From: DATMER01 sp040349255
GTDB lineage: Bacteria; Acidobacteriota; Thermoanaerobaculia; Multivoradales; UBA5704
Direction of reading: 5' to 3'
NCBI GenBank assembly: GCA_040349255.1
Contig: JBEQUE010000005.1
Location: 3,265-67,264, forward strand
Length of the DNA: 64,000 bases
Position 1 is the first letter of the stretch; every line of letters starts with the position of its first letter. A model generated the notes under the pieces. It was not told where the DNA came from and searched no databases. It saw nothing but the letters and a program-made list of their open reading frames with translations. The translations under genes and the position numbers were made by a program. Of the stretch, positions 23,812-32,352 are shown in pieces.

Positions 23812-24207
23812 CTACTCCCTCTTCCCGTTCCAGCAGGTCGGCACGAACTCCGGGTCCTCCTGGGCGCGGCGCTCGAAGCTCAGGAAGTCGTAGTAGCCGC
23901 AGCGGGTGGTGGCCGGGTAGAGGCGGCAGATGTCCGGCCGGGCTTCGTAGATCGTGCAGCGCCGGGTCTCGGTGTCCAGGAACCGGCAGATCGTGCCGTA
24001 GACATGGTCCGGCTGGTGGCGCAGCACCACCTCCCCGGGTTCCTCGCCTTTCTTGGTAAACTTCCGCGCGGCCGATTCCGGGCTCAGTCCGAAGTGCTCC
24101 GCCAGACGGGCGACGTCCGACGGCTGGACCGGAATCCTCGGATAGGAACAGCAGTAGGCGGGACAGCGGTTGCAGTTGTAGAAGATGGTCAGGCCCACGG
24201 CCCGCAT
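23812..24207 (-). CDS. YkgJ-family cysteine cluster protein
   Basis: 131 aa, the usual length for this family of predicted zinc- or iron-chelating proteins. Cysteines lie in CNRCPAYCC near residue 12, GTICRFLD, RRCTIYEARPDICRLYP near residue 85, TRCGYYD and PTCWNGK. The ICR..D and CxIYEARPxxCRxYP pattern is diagnostic. It is convergent with the HEPN gene (1 base between stops) and divergent from the S9 peptidase (23 bases). A -10-like TAGAAT runs into its start codon. The exact role is unknown in the family. Confidence 0.87.
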   Translation of the reverse strand: MRAVGLTIFYNCNRCPAYCCSYPRIPVQPSDVARLAEHFGLSPESAARKFTKKGEEPGEVVLRHQPDHVYGTICRFLDTETRRCTIYEARPDICRLYPATTRCGYYDFLSFERRAQEDPEFVPTCWNGKRE

Positions 24208-24230
24208 TCTACTCTCCGGAGACCCTTTTC

Positions 24231-26210
24231 ATGCGCTCGAAGCCGCCCTTCCTGGTTTTCTTGTCTCTCCTCCTCGCGCTCCCGCTTGCCGCCGCCGAGC
24301 CGGCCGCGGAGCTGGTGCCGACCCCCGACAGCATCCTCCCGCGCCACGTGCCGGACATCCCGCGCTCCTCGACTGAAGGGCTCCTGCCCTATGAAAACCT
24401 GCGCGTGGCCTGGCTCGCGGACTGGCATCCGACCGAGCGCCGCATCCTCATCCGCACCCGGTTCGGCGAGAGCACGCAGCTCCACGAGGTCGCCATGCCC
24501 ATGGGCGCCCGTACTCAGCTCACCTTCTACCGGGATCTGGTCATGGAAGGCGCCTACCGGCCCGGGCGTCCCGAACAGATCGCGGTCTCCCTGAACGAGA
24601 AGGGCGCCGAGAACTACCAGCTCCTCCTCCTCGACCGCGGCACGGGAAAGATCCGGCGCTTCACCGACGGCCGGAGCCGCAACACGGACCCGGAGTGGTC
24701 CCACGACGGCAAGCTCCTCGCCTATGCCAGCAACGCGCGCAACGGCCGCGACTTCGACCTCTACGTCACCGACGCCTCGGGCCCCGGCGCCGAGCGGCGC
24801 GTGGCCGAGCTCCAGGGCTCCTGGAGCGTCCTCGCATGGAGCCCCGACGACCGGCGCATCCTGCTCAAGGAGGACAAGTCTCCGACCGATGCCTACCTGC
24901 ACTGGGTGGACGCCGCGACCGGCGAGGTGCATGCCCTGACTCCGCGGCGATCCCAGGACGCCGGGCCGGTCGCCTATGACGAGGCCGTCTGGGCCGCCGA
25001 CGGCCGCTCGGTCCTCGCCACCACCGACGCGGACGGAGAGTTCCTGCACCTCGTGCGCCTCAGTATCGAGGGGGGTGACGGCGACGCCGGGTCGGCTCCC
25101 CTGCCCGGGACCACCGGATTGAAGTGGGACGTGGAGGAGTTCGACCTCTCGGAGGACGGCAACCTGCTCGCCTTCGTGGTCAACGAGGACGGCTTCAGCC
25201 GCCTGCACTTCCTCGACCTGCGGACCGGCAAGGAGCTGCCGGCCCCGGAGATGCCCGCCGGCGTCATGACCCGGCCCCGGTTCCGCCCCGGCTCCCACGA
25301 GGTCGCGTTCGGCCTCGCCTGGGCCCGCGCCACGCGGGACGTCTACAGCTACGACACCGACACCCGCCGCCTGGAGCGCTGGACCGCCAGCGAGGCCGGC
25401 GGCCTCAACACCGCGGCGTTCGCCCTCCCCGAGCTGGTCCACTTCAAGAGCTTCGACGGACGCCCGATCCCGGCCTTCGTCTACCGCCCGCCCGCCGATC
25501 GCTTCCCCGGACCGCGGCCGGTCTACGTCGACATCCACGGCGGCCCCGAGGAGCAGGCCCGGCCGGGCTTCCTCGGCAGCAACAACTACTTCATCAGCGA
25601 GCTCGGGATCGCGGTCGTGGCGCCGAACGTGCGCGGCTCCGCCGGCTATGGCAAGAGCTACCTGACGCTCGACAACGGCGAGAAGCGCGAGGACTCGGTC
25701 CAGGACATCGGCGCTCTCCTCGACTGGATCGCCACCCAGCCCGGGCTCGACGCCTCGCGCGTCATGGTCTCCGGCGGTTCCTACGGCGGCTACATGGTGC
25801 TCGCCTCGCTCGTCCACTACAGCGACCGGCTGCGCTGCGCCTTCGACTCCGTCGGGATCAGCGACTTCGTGACCTTCCTCGAGAGCACGAGCGACTACCG
25901 CCGCGACCTGCGGCGCGCCGAGTACGGCGACGAGCGCGATCCGAAGATGCGCGAGCACCTGCTGAAGATCGCGCCGGCCCGCAACGTGGCGCGCATCGGC
26001 AAGCCGCTCCTGGTCAGCCAGGGCGCCAACGACCCGCGCGTGCCGATCTCCGAGTCCGACCAGATGGTCGCCGCCCTCGAAGGCCGCGGCGTGCCGGTCT
26101 GGTACCTCGTCGGCAAGGACGAGGGCCACGGCTTCCAGAAGAAGAGCAACAGCGACTACCAGCGCGCCGTGCTGGTGAGGTTCATGGAGACGTACCTGCT
26201 GGGCAAGTAG
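24231..26210 (+). CDS. S9-family prolyl oligopeptidase, secreted
   Basis: 659 aa with a signal peptide (LSLLLALPLAAAEPA). The N-terminal 380 residues are a TolB-like seven-blade propeller (DPEWSHDGKLLAYASN; WSPDDRRILLKEDKS). The C-terminal 270 residues are the alpha/beta-hydrolase domain: catalytic Ser in SGGSYGGYM near residue 516, Asp in GANDPRVPIS near residue 600 and His in KDEGHGF near residue 630. Such enzymes trim short peptides or acylated amino acids in the periplasm. A divergent start lies 24 bases from YkgJ. Probably part of a peptide-scavenging lifestyle, along with the other exported peptidases here. Confidence 0.93.
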   Translation: MRSKPPFLVFLSLLLALPLAAAEPAAELVPTPDSILPRHVPDIPRSSTEGLLPYENLRVAWLADWHPTERRILIRTRFGESTQLHEVAMPMGARTQLTFYRDLVMEGAYRPGRPEQIAVSLNEKGAENYQLLLLDRGTGKIRRFTDGRSRNTDPEWSHDGKLLAYASNARNGRDFDLYVTDASGPGAERRVAELQGSWSVLAWSPDDRRILLKEDKSPTDAYLHWVDAATGEVHALTPRRSQDAGPVAYDEAVWAADGRSVLATTDADGEFLHLVRLSIEGGDGDAGSAPLPGTTGLKWDVEEFDLSEDGNLLAFVVNEDGFSRLHFLDLRTGKELPAPEMPAGVMTRPRFRPGSHEVAFGLAWARATRDVYSYDTDTRRLERWTASEAGGLNTAAFALPELVHFKSFDGRPIPAFVYRPPADRFPGPRPVYVDIHGGPEEQARPGFLGSNNYFISELGIAVVAPNVRGSAGYGKSYLTLDNGEKREDSVQDIGALLDWIATQPGLDASRVMVSGGSYGGYMVLASLVHYSDRLRCAFDSVGISDFVTFLESTSDYRRDLRRAEYGDERDPKMREHLLKIAPARNVARIGKPLLVSQGANDPRVPISESDQMVAALEGRGVPVWYLVGKDEGHGFQKKSNSDYQRAVLVRFMETYLLGK

Positions 26211-26220
26211 GTCGGGGGGC

Positions 26221-27234
26221 CTACGCCTCCTGCGGGGACACGGCCACGCGGTTGCGCCCGCTCCTCTTCGAGAGGAGCAGGGCGTGGTCCGCGGCGTGGT
26301 AGAGATCCTGCGGGGCCGCCATCTTCTCCGAGAGCTGGGCCACGCCGAAGCTGCAGCTCAGCGAGATCTTGAGGTCGCCATAGCGATGGTCGAGGTCGAG
26401 GACCCGGTCCCTCAGCTTGAGCGCCAGACTCTCCGCCTGGGAGGCCGTGGTCTCGGGCGACAGGATCACGAACTCGTCGCCGCCGACCCGCGCCAGCGTC
26501 TGCTCGGGCCGCACCAGGTCCTTGGCGAGCCCGGCCACCTGCTTGAGCGCGAAGTCGCCGCAGAGATGGCCGTAGGTGTCGTTGATGCGCTTGAACTCGT
26601 CGAGGTCGAAGATGATCAGCGACAGCGGACGGGAGTGGCGCACCGAGCGCGCGAACTCGCGCTGGACCTCCTCCTCGAACTTCCGCTTGTTGTAGATCTC
26701 GGTCAGGCCGTCGAGCGACACGAGCTCGTAGATCGCCATGTGGTAGGCGCTCTCGACGTCCTGCTCGTGGAGGAACTTGAAGTGGACCGCCGCGGTCTGG
26801 AAGCGGTCGCCGGTCTTGAGCACCGTCCGGCCGTGGATCGCCTGGCCGTTGACGTAGGTGCCGTTGGTGCTCCCCAGGTCCTCCAGGGTCACCACCGAGC
26901 CGACGTAGCGCAGCCGGGCGTGCTTGCGCGAGATCGACATCACCTCGGGCAGGCTGATCGCCACCGAGCTCGACCGGCCGATCTCCAGGGTCGCGCCCGA
27001 GGAGAGCCGGAACCGCGAGCCCAGCCGCTGCCCCTCCGGGTGCGCGATCAGGATGATGTCGGCCTCGGACTCCGCCGTGGGGGCGAGGCCGCGCCCCACC
27101 ACCCGTTCGCGGGTCGCGGTCTGGAAGGTCTGGGTGAGGCCGCTCTCCTGGAGAGAGGACGCATCGACCCCGTCCGTGTCACTCCCTTCACGGTCGAGCT
27201 TCTGGTAGGCATCCGAACGCTGGCGCTCGTCCAT
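26221..27234 (-). CDS. FHA–GGDEF diguanylate cyclase
   Basis: 337 aa from the ATG at 27234 (MDERQR). An FHA domain occupies about residues 60-150 (LEIGRSSSVAISLPE, SISRKHARL, LEDLGSTNGTYVNG), a phosphothreonine-binding module. The C-terminal GGDEF domain spans about residues 175-335 (DLDEFKRINDTYGHLCGD; LARVGGDEFVIL), so cyclic di-GMP synthesis is likely. The usual RxxD product-inhibition site 5 residues before GGDEF is RPEQ, so feedback inhibition should be absent. The C-terminus is short (GRNRVAVSPQEA). It is probably controlled by Ser/Thr kinase signalling through the FHA domain. Confidence 0.92.
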   Translation of the reverse strand: MDERQRSDAYQKLDREGSDTDGVDASSLQESGLTQTFQTATRERVVGRGLAPTAESEADIILIAHPEGQRLGSRFRLSSGATLEIGRSSSVAISLPEVMSISRKHARLRYVGSVVTLEDLGSTNGTYVNGQAIHGRTVLKTGDRFQTAAVHFKFLHEQDVESAYHMAIYELVSLDGLTEIYNKRKFEEEVQREFARSVRHSRPLSLIIFDLDEFKRINDTYGHLCGDFALKQVAGLAKDLVRPEQTLARVGGDEFVILSPETTASQAESLALKLRDRVLDLDHRYGDLKISLSCSFGVAQLSEKMAAPQDLYHAADHALLLSKRSGRNRVAVSPQEA

Positions 27235-27330
27235 TTTTAAGTGGTCCAAACCGACGGGATCCAATCTCTTCCTGACGTTACGATGGTTTATCGTACCACG
27301 CCGCCGCGCGCGAGCCCAAAAGACCCAGGC

Positions 27331-28230
27331 TCAACGGCCGGACAGCATGGCCCGCATCACATGGCGGGCGACCTCGGGGTTCTCGCGCAGCCGGCGCATC
27401 GAGTACGGGTACCAGTCCTTGCCGTAGGGGACATAGACCCGCAGCCGGTGGCCGCCGGCGATCAGGATGCGCCGCATCTCCTCGTCCACCCCCAGGAGCA
27501 TCTGGAACTCGTACTGCTCGCGCTTCAGGCCATGCCTGTCGATCAGGCCGACGGCGCGGCAGACCAGGTACTCGTCGTGGGTGGCGATGCCCGGGTAGAC
27601 GCCGTTCTCGATCAGCTTCTCGAGCGCGCGGACGTAGCTCGCCTGGATGGTCTCCTTGCCCTTCCAGGCGACCGTCCGGGGCTCGACGTAGATCCCCTTG
27701 CAGATCCGCACGTTCGGGTTCTGCTTCGGCAGGGCCGCGATGTCAGCCAGGGTGCGGCGCATGTAGGCCTGGAGCACCACTCCCACGTTGCCGTGCTTCG
27801 CGTGCAGCTCGTGGTAGATGCGCAGCGTCGCATCCGTGGTGCTGGCGTCCTCCATGTCGATGCGGACGAAGTTGCCGTACTTCTTCGCCGTGGCCACGAT
27901 CCGGTCCACGTTGTCGCGGCAGAAGCCCTCGTCGATCTTGAGCCCCAGCATGGTCAGCTTGATGGAGGCGTTGGAGTCGAGGCCCTCGCGGTCGATCGCC
28001 TCGAAGACCCGCACGTACTCCTCGACCGCGGCGAGCGCCGTCTCCTTCTCCTTGACCTCCTCGCCGAGCACGTCGAGGGTGGCCATGGCCCCCTCCTGGT
28101 TGAGTTTGCGGATCATGCGCACGGCGTCGGCCAGGGTCTCCCCCGCCACGTAGCGGGAGGCGACCCGGCGGACCACCGGCTTGGGCACGGCGGGCAGACC
28201 GGTGACCAGCAGCTTGTCGAAGGCGCTCAT
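27331..28230 (-). CDS. Proline dehydrogenase (monofunctional)
   Basis: 299 aa, the usual length of single-domain PRODH, an FAD enzyme that oxidises proline to pyrroline-5-carboxylate and feeds electrons to the quinone pool. Motifs include FVRIDMEDASTTDATL near residue 125, ICKGIYVEP near residue 180, IATHDEYLV near residue 212 and the C-terminal YVPYGKDWYPYSMRRLRENP. It begins 19 bases after the di-iron oxygenase gene, so it is probably third in an operon. No pyrroline-5-carboxylate dehydrogenase gene is adjacent. Confidence 0.92.
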   Translation of the reverse strand: MSAFDKLLVTGLPAVPKPVVRRVASRYVAGETLADAVRMIRKLNQEGAMATLDVLGEEVKEKETALAAVEEYVRVFEAIDREGLDSNASIKLTMLGLKIDEGFCRDNVDRIVATAKKYGNFVRIDMEDASTTDATLRIYHELHAKHGNVGVVLQAYMRRTLADIAALPKQNPNVRICKGIYVEPRTVAWKGKETIQASYVRALEKLIENGVYPGIATHDEYLVCRAVGLIDRHGLKREQYEFQMLLGVDEEMRRILIAGGHRLRVYVPYGKDWYPYSMRRLRENPEVARHVMRAMLSGR

Positions 28231-28249
28231 GAAGGATCGATGTCCGGGA

Positions 28250-29581
28250 TCAGGCGTTGGCCATTTCGGGAGTCGTCGGGATGGGGTCGTCGACCACCCA
28301 GCGCACGGATTTCGAGCACGGGCACGAGCCGCCGACCCGCCGCAGCGCGGGCATCCGCCCGGCCGCCTGCTCGGCCGTCGTCTCGCCGCGGGCGATCTGC
28401 GCCATGGCGTCCACGAAATCCTTGTAGTCGCGGCCGGCGCGGTAGGCGTCGGGCAGGTTCGCCTCCAGGTGCCTGAGGTAGGTCTGGAAGTCGTCGAAGC
28501 TCTCGCCCGCGAAGCCCGCCATCTTGAACGCCGGCATGCCGCGGCGGCGGAAGAAGTCGGGATGAGGCATGTGCAGGAGGTCCTCGCGCCGCAACCCCTC
28601 GACCGTCTCTCCCGCCAGGACGCGGTCGAGCGCGCTCTCGGCCTCGGTGGGGCCGAGCGAAGGCACCCGCGCCCGCAGGTAGCGCAGGTTCAGGTCGCGC
28701 ACCAGCTTCCCGACCTCTTCGTAGTACTGGCGCTGGGCCTCGGCGTTCTTCATCGGCTTGAGTCCGAAGCGGACGTTCGTGCCGCCGCCGCGCTCGTCGC
28801 CGAACATCTCCAGGCCACGCGGCAGCCACTTGTTGAGCGCCTTCTGGACCATGTCCATGCTGATCAGGCCCTCGCCCTTCGCGGCCTGCATGACCCAGCG
28901 CCGCATCGGCACCACGCCGGAGGCCAGGTGGAAAGCCTCCTCGCGCAGCATCTGCGGCATGCTCTCGGCCATCGGCTGGTAGGCGCTGATCTTCTGCATG
29001 GCGAGCTGGTACTTGCCCACCCGGTCGATCAGGGCGCAGAACACCACGTTGTCCACGAACGAGTCGAAGTCGATGTTGAAGGCGCCCAGCAGGTGGGAGC
29101 CGGTGTTCATCGACAGGATGTCCTCGATCGCGTCCGAGGCCGACTCCTTGGAGACCGACGTCCAGTCGTCCTCGACCAGCAGGTGGAGCATCTGGTAGCC
29201 GTGGCGCAGCTCCTCGGCCATCATGCGCAGGATCCAGAACTGCTCCTCCTCGTCCTGGGCGCGGGCGAGCGTCAGCCGGTGCTGCTGGATGGAGCCGAAC
29301 TCGGTCGAGGCCTGGGCGCGGATGGCGCCGTGGAGGTGGTGGGCCTGCTCGGGGTTCATCTCCGCGGCGCGGGTGAACTTCGGCTTGCCCTTGGCGTCGC
29401 CGCACTCGATCTCGGTGCACATGCCGAGCTCGCGGTAGGCGCAGAGCTCGAAGCGGGGCTCGCGCGGGAAGTGCTTCTCCCAGTTGTCCAGGAGGAACTC
29501 GTAGTCGGGGAGATAGGCGTCCTTCCACCGCAGAACGGCGTCGTGGAACGGCTTGGGAAGGGTGGTGGTCCTGGAGCTCAT
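28250..29581 (-). CDS. PaaA/BoxB-like di-iron oxygenase component
   Basis: 443 aa from the ATG at 29581, with AGGAG 10 bases upstream; a GTG 27 bases earlier is possible. Ferritin-like four-helix residues for a di-iron centre are visible: EFGSIQQHR near residue 86, then AEELRHGYQML near residue 118 (E-E-x-x-H) and a second REEAFHLASG near residue 215. The family includes phenylacetyl-CoA and benzoyl-CoA epoxidase subunits; here none of the partner subunits (PaaBCDE, BoxA) is present. It lies between GNAT (5 bases from the GNAT stop to the GTG) and proline dehydrogenase. Substrate unassigned. Confidence 0.8.
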   Translation of the reverse strand: MSSRTTTLPKPFHDAVLRWKDAYLPDYEFLLDNWEKHFPREPRFELCAYRELGMCTEIECGDAKGKPKFTRAAEMNPEQAHHLHGAIRAQASTEFGSIQQHRLTLARAQDEEEQFWILRMMAEELRHGYQMLHLLVEDDWTSVSKESASDAIEDILSMNTGSHLLGAFNIDFDSFVDNVVFCALIDRVGKYQLAMQKISAYQPMAESMPQMLREEAFHLASGVVPMRRWVMQAAKGEGLISMDMVQKALNKWLPRGLEMFGDERGGGTNVRFGLKPMKNAEAQRQYYEEVGKLVRDLNLRYLRARVPSLGPTEAESALDRVLAGETVEGLRREDLLHMPHPDFFRRRGMPAFKMAGFAGESFDDFQTYLRHLEANLPDAYRAGRDYKDFVDAMAQIARGETTAEQAAGRMPALRRVGGSCPCSKSVRWVVDDPIPTTPEMANA

Positions 29582-29613
29582 CCTTGTCTCACTCCTGTCT
29601 ATCTCCACCGGCC

Positions 29614-30063
29614 TCAGAGGGGCCGGACGAACGGTCTCAGGGTCGATGGCTGGAAGCCGAGGGCGCTGAAGAAGCTGCGGATCTCTCCCATGTCCTCGTC
29701 CACCAGGGTCCGGACGGTGCGGACCCCCTGCCGCCGGAAGTAGTCCATCATGGCCTCGGCCAGCCGCCGGCCGACCGCCTTGCCGCGGACGCCGGGATCG
29801 ACGCCGAGGTGCTCGATCCAGCCGGTGGGCTCCTCGATGCCGAACTCTCCGGACCGGACCTCGCCCAGCATGAAGCCGACGACCCGGCCGTCCAGCTCGG
29901 CGATCACCGAAGCCTCGGGGTCCCGCCGTAGGTAATAACCAACCCGGCGCTCCCAGACTTCCGGCCTGTACTGGCCGGTGATCGTCTCGTCGATGCCGAC
30001 GATGGAGCTGATGTCGAGCTCATCCACCGGCCGGACGCGGACTTCGGTTGCCGTTTCAGCCAT
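29614..30063 (-). CDS. GNAT family N-acetyltransferase
   Basis: 149 aa, a single GNAT domain: VRPVDELDISSIVGIDE opening, VGFMLGEVRSGEFG strand, and the acetyl-CoA-binding segment VDPGVRGKAVGRRLAEAMM near residue 90. AAGGA lies 7 bases before the ATG. First of three genes on the minus strand with the di-iron oxygenase and proline dehydrogenase. The substrate, a small molecule or protein amine, cannot be told from the sequence. Confidence 0.88.
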   Translation of the reverse strand: MAETATEVRVRPVDELDISSIVGIDETITGQYRPEVWERRVGYYLRRDPEASVIAELDGRVVGFMLGEVRSGEFGIEEPTGWIEHLGVDPGVRGKAVGRRLAEAMMDYFRRQGVRTVRTLVDEDMGEIRSFFSALGFQPSTLRPFVRPL

Positions 30064-30229
30064 TCCTGTCTTCCTTCTCTTCTTCCTGATCTCGGGGAAA
30101 CCGGACCGGCAGGCCCGGGGCGCTGCGATTCTATCTTATCCTTGCGGCGCCATGGACGCTGCCATGGCCAACCCCTCTGCCAGGCGGCAGAACCAGGGTT
30201 CGCGCTGAGCGTGGCCGGGCTCCGGCAGG

Positions 30230-31165
30230 TCAGTCTCGAAGGAGCTGAAGCCGCGCGCTGATCCGCCGCAGGCGGTCGAGCCAGAGCCTCAGGAGCCCTC
30301 TGCGGATCGCGGCCTGCTCACCGATCCGGCGCATTTTCTCGATACAGCCGAGCTCCGCAAGGACCCGCCCCACCTGGTCCCACTGGCCCAGGCGGCGATA
30401 GAGCAGGATCGACCGGCTGAGCAACCGGGCCGCGTCCTCGGGCCGACCCTGCGAAGTGCGCAGCGCGGCCTTGCGCTCCAGCAGGCGCGCCCTCTCCATC
30501 CGGTCGCCGGTGCCGCGCAGCAGGTGGGCCTCCGCGCGCCGCAGGCTCTCCTCGGCGGATTTGAGGTCGCCGGCCTCGCGCCAGACGTCGGCGAGCGCCG
30601 TCCAGGCCCGCGCGGTCAGCTCCTGGACCAGGGCGTCCGGATGGATGGAAGTGTCGATCCGGCCGGAGAGGCTGACGGTCAGCCCGGCGCAGACGCCCGC
30701 TTCTCCGAGGTCACGTCCGAGATCCCGCGCCCGGCGGGCCCGGTCGAGCAGGAGCTCGCAGAAGCCCCAGGTGTGGAAGCGCGCCTCGGCCTGCACCAGA
30801 GCGGGCCAGAGCTCGCGCGGCCGGGCATCCAACTCGGCCATCCGGTGCCGCGCCTCGGCGCGCTCCGCCTCCAGGTCGGCCTGGGCGCTCCGCACCCGGT
30901 TGATGACCCGGTTCATCAGGGAGTCGTAGCGGAACCGCTTCGACAGGGCCTCCGGGTCTCCGACGCCGTTCGTGGCATCGCTCCCCGCGTTCCAGAGCGC
31001 GGCGGTGACCGTGCGGCACCGGGCGCATCCGGGCAGCAGGTGCAGGATCACCCGGCGGGACTCGCGCTGGGACAGATCCCCCAGCATGAAGCCCTCCAGC
31101 TCCGCCCGTGTGGGATGCGGATCGGCCTTTCCGGCCAACGCGCCACCGTCATGCAATCTGGGCAT
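30230..31165 (-). CDS. Zinc-finger (anti-sigma-like) protein with helical repeats
   Basis: 311 aa from the ATG at 31165 (MPRLHDGG); a longer frame reaches into lipA without a ribosome site. The N-terminal 60 residues look like an anti-sigma zinc-binding domain (ELEGFMLGDLSQRESRRVIL, then HLLPGCARCRTV: H-x4-C-x2-C). The rest is helical with TPR-like pairs (WTALADVWREAGDLKSAEES; EDAARLLSRSILLYRRLGQW). There is no membrane segment, unlike the two other zinc-finger proteins here, and no sigma gene beside it. It starts 89 bases after the lipA stop on the same strand. Perhaps a soluble regulator. Confidence 0.7.
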   Translation of the reverse strand: MPRLHDGGALAGKADPHPTRAELEGFMLGDLSQRESRRVILHLLPGCARCRTVTAALWNAGSDATNGVGDPEALSKRFRYDSLMNRVINRVRSAQADLEAERAEARHRMAELDARPRELWPALVQAEARFHTWGFCELLLDRARRARDLGRDLGEAGVCAGLTVSLSGRIDTSIHPDALVQELTARAWTALADVWREAGDLKSAEESLRRAEAHLLRGTGDRMERARLLERKAALRTSQGRPEDAARLLSRSILLYRRLGQWDQVGRVLAELGCIEKMRRIGEQAAIRRGLLRLWLDRLRRISARLQLLRD

Positions 31166-31254
31166 GCTCGTCGTACCTTGTTTCCACGATAACACCGCCG
31201 CCGCGCCCTGTCCAGTCGTAGGCCAGCCGAAGGAAGACCCGGCTTTGCGCAAGC

Positions 31255-32232
31255 TCACCGCGCCACTCGCGCGGCCGGAGTCTCTCCCGAGACGTGCTCA
31301 TGCGCGTGATAACTGCTCCGCACCAGAGGCCCGGCTTCGCAGTGGGCGAATCCGAGCGCCAGGGCGTGCTCGCGGTAAGCGGCGAACTCGTCCGGATGGA
31401 CCCAGCGGTCCACCGGCAGGTGCTTCGAAGTCGGCTGCAGGTACTGGCCGATCGTCAGGATCTCCACGCCGGCGCTCCGGATGTCGCGGATCGTCGAGCG
31501 CACCTCGTCCGGAGTCTCTCCCAGGCCGACCATGATCCCGGTCTTCACCCTCCCGGAGTATCCTCCGGCAGCCCCCGCGTCGCGCCGCCGGGCGGCCTCG
31601 GCGAGCAGCGCCAGGCTACGGTCGTAGCGGCTGCCGGGACGCGCCTGGCGGTACATCCGCGGCACCGTCTCCATGTTGTGCGAGAAGACCTCGGGCGCGG
31701 CCGCGAGCACCGTGTCGAGCGCGTCCGGCACGCCGCGGAAGTCGGGCGTCAGCACCTCGACCGCGGTCTCCGGATTGCGCCGGTGGATGGCGCGGATCAC
31801 CTGCGCGAAGTGGCCGGCGCCGCCGTCGCGCAGGTCGTCCCGGTCCACGGACGTGATGACCGCGTGGCGCAGGCCCATCACCTCGACCGCTTCCGCCACG
31901 TGCCCGGGCTCGGCGGGGTCGACGCCCGCCTGCGGCCGGCCGGAGGTCACGGCGCAGAAGCCGCAGCGGCGCGTGCAGACGTCGCCGAGGATCATGAAGG
32001 TGGCGGTGCCGTGCTCGCCCCAGCACTCATAGATATTGGGGCAGCGGGCTTCCTGACACACCGTGTGCAGACTCAGACTGTCAACGAGCGTCCGGACCTT
32101 GTGGTAGGAGGCCGGCGTCGCCAGCCGGATGCGCAGCCACTCGGGCCGGGGCTCCCGGCGCTTCGAAGAAGGTATGGAAGAAGAGTCGGCTCCGTTCGCG
32201 CGGCCGCCGATCTGGACTAGAGTCTCGCTCAT
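31255..32232 (-). CDS. lipA: Lipoyl synthase
   Basis: 325 aa from the ATG at 32232 (MSETLVQIG). This radical-SAM enzyme inserts two sulfurs into octanoylated E2 or H proteins. Auxiliary-cluster cysteines are in CQEARCPNIYEC near residue 67 and the SAM-cluster cysteines in CTRRCGFC near residue 93; the C-terminal RSSYHAHEH carries the conserved RSSY. A -10-like TACACT lies a few bases before the ATG, suggesting a leaderless transcript. lipB is 23 kb away in this window, so the pair is split; aceE is one expected beneficiary. Confidence 0.96.
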   Translation of the reverse strand: MSETLVQIGGRANGADSSSIPSSKRREPRPEWLRIRLATPASYHKVRTLVDSLSLHTVCQEARCPNIYECWGEHGTATFMILGDVCTRRCGFCAVTSGRPQAGVDPAEPGHVAEAVEVMGLRHAVITSVDRDDLRDGGAGHFAQVIRAIHRRNPETAVEVLTPDFRGVPDALDTVLAAAPEVFSHNMETVPRMYRQARPGSRYDRSLALLAEAARRRDAGAAGGYSGRVKTGIMVGLGETPDEVRSTIRDIRSAGVEILTIGQYLQPTSKHLPVDRWVHPDEFAAYREHALALGFAHCEAGPLVRSSYHAHEHVSGETPAARVAR

Positions 32233-32352
32233 GGTCGCTAGTGTATCCCGGACACGGCTGGCACGGACCCTGCTTAGGCTCCGGTTGTCGAGCATGAAAG
32301 GCCGACGAGCCGAGTGAACCGAGCCGCACCAGCCGCACCAGGAGACCGAGCC

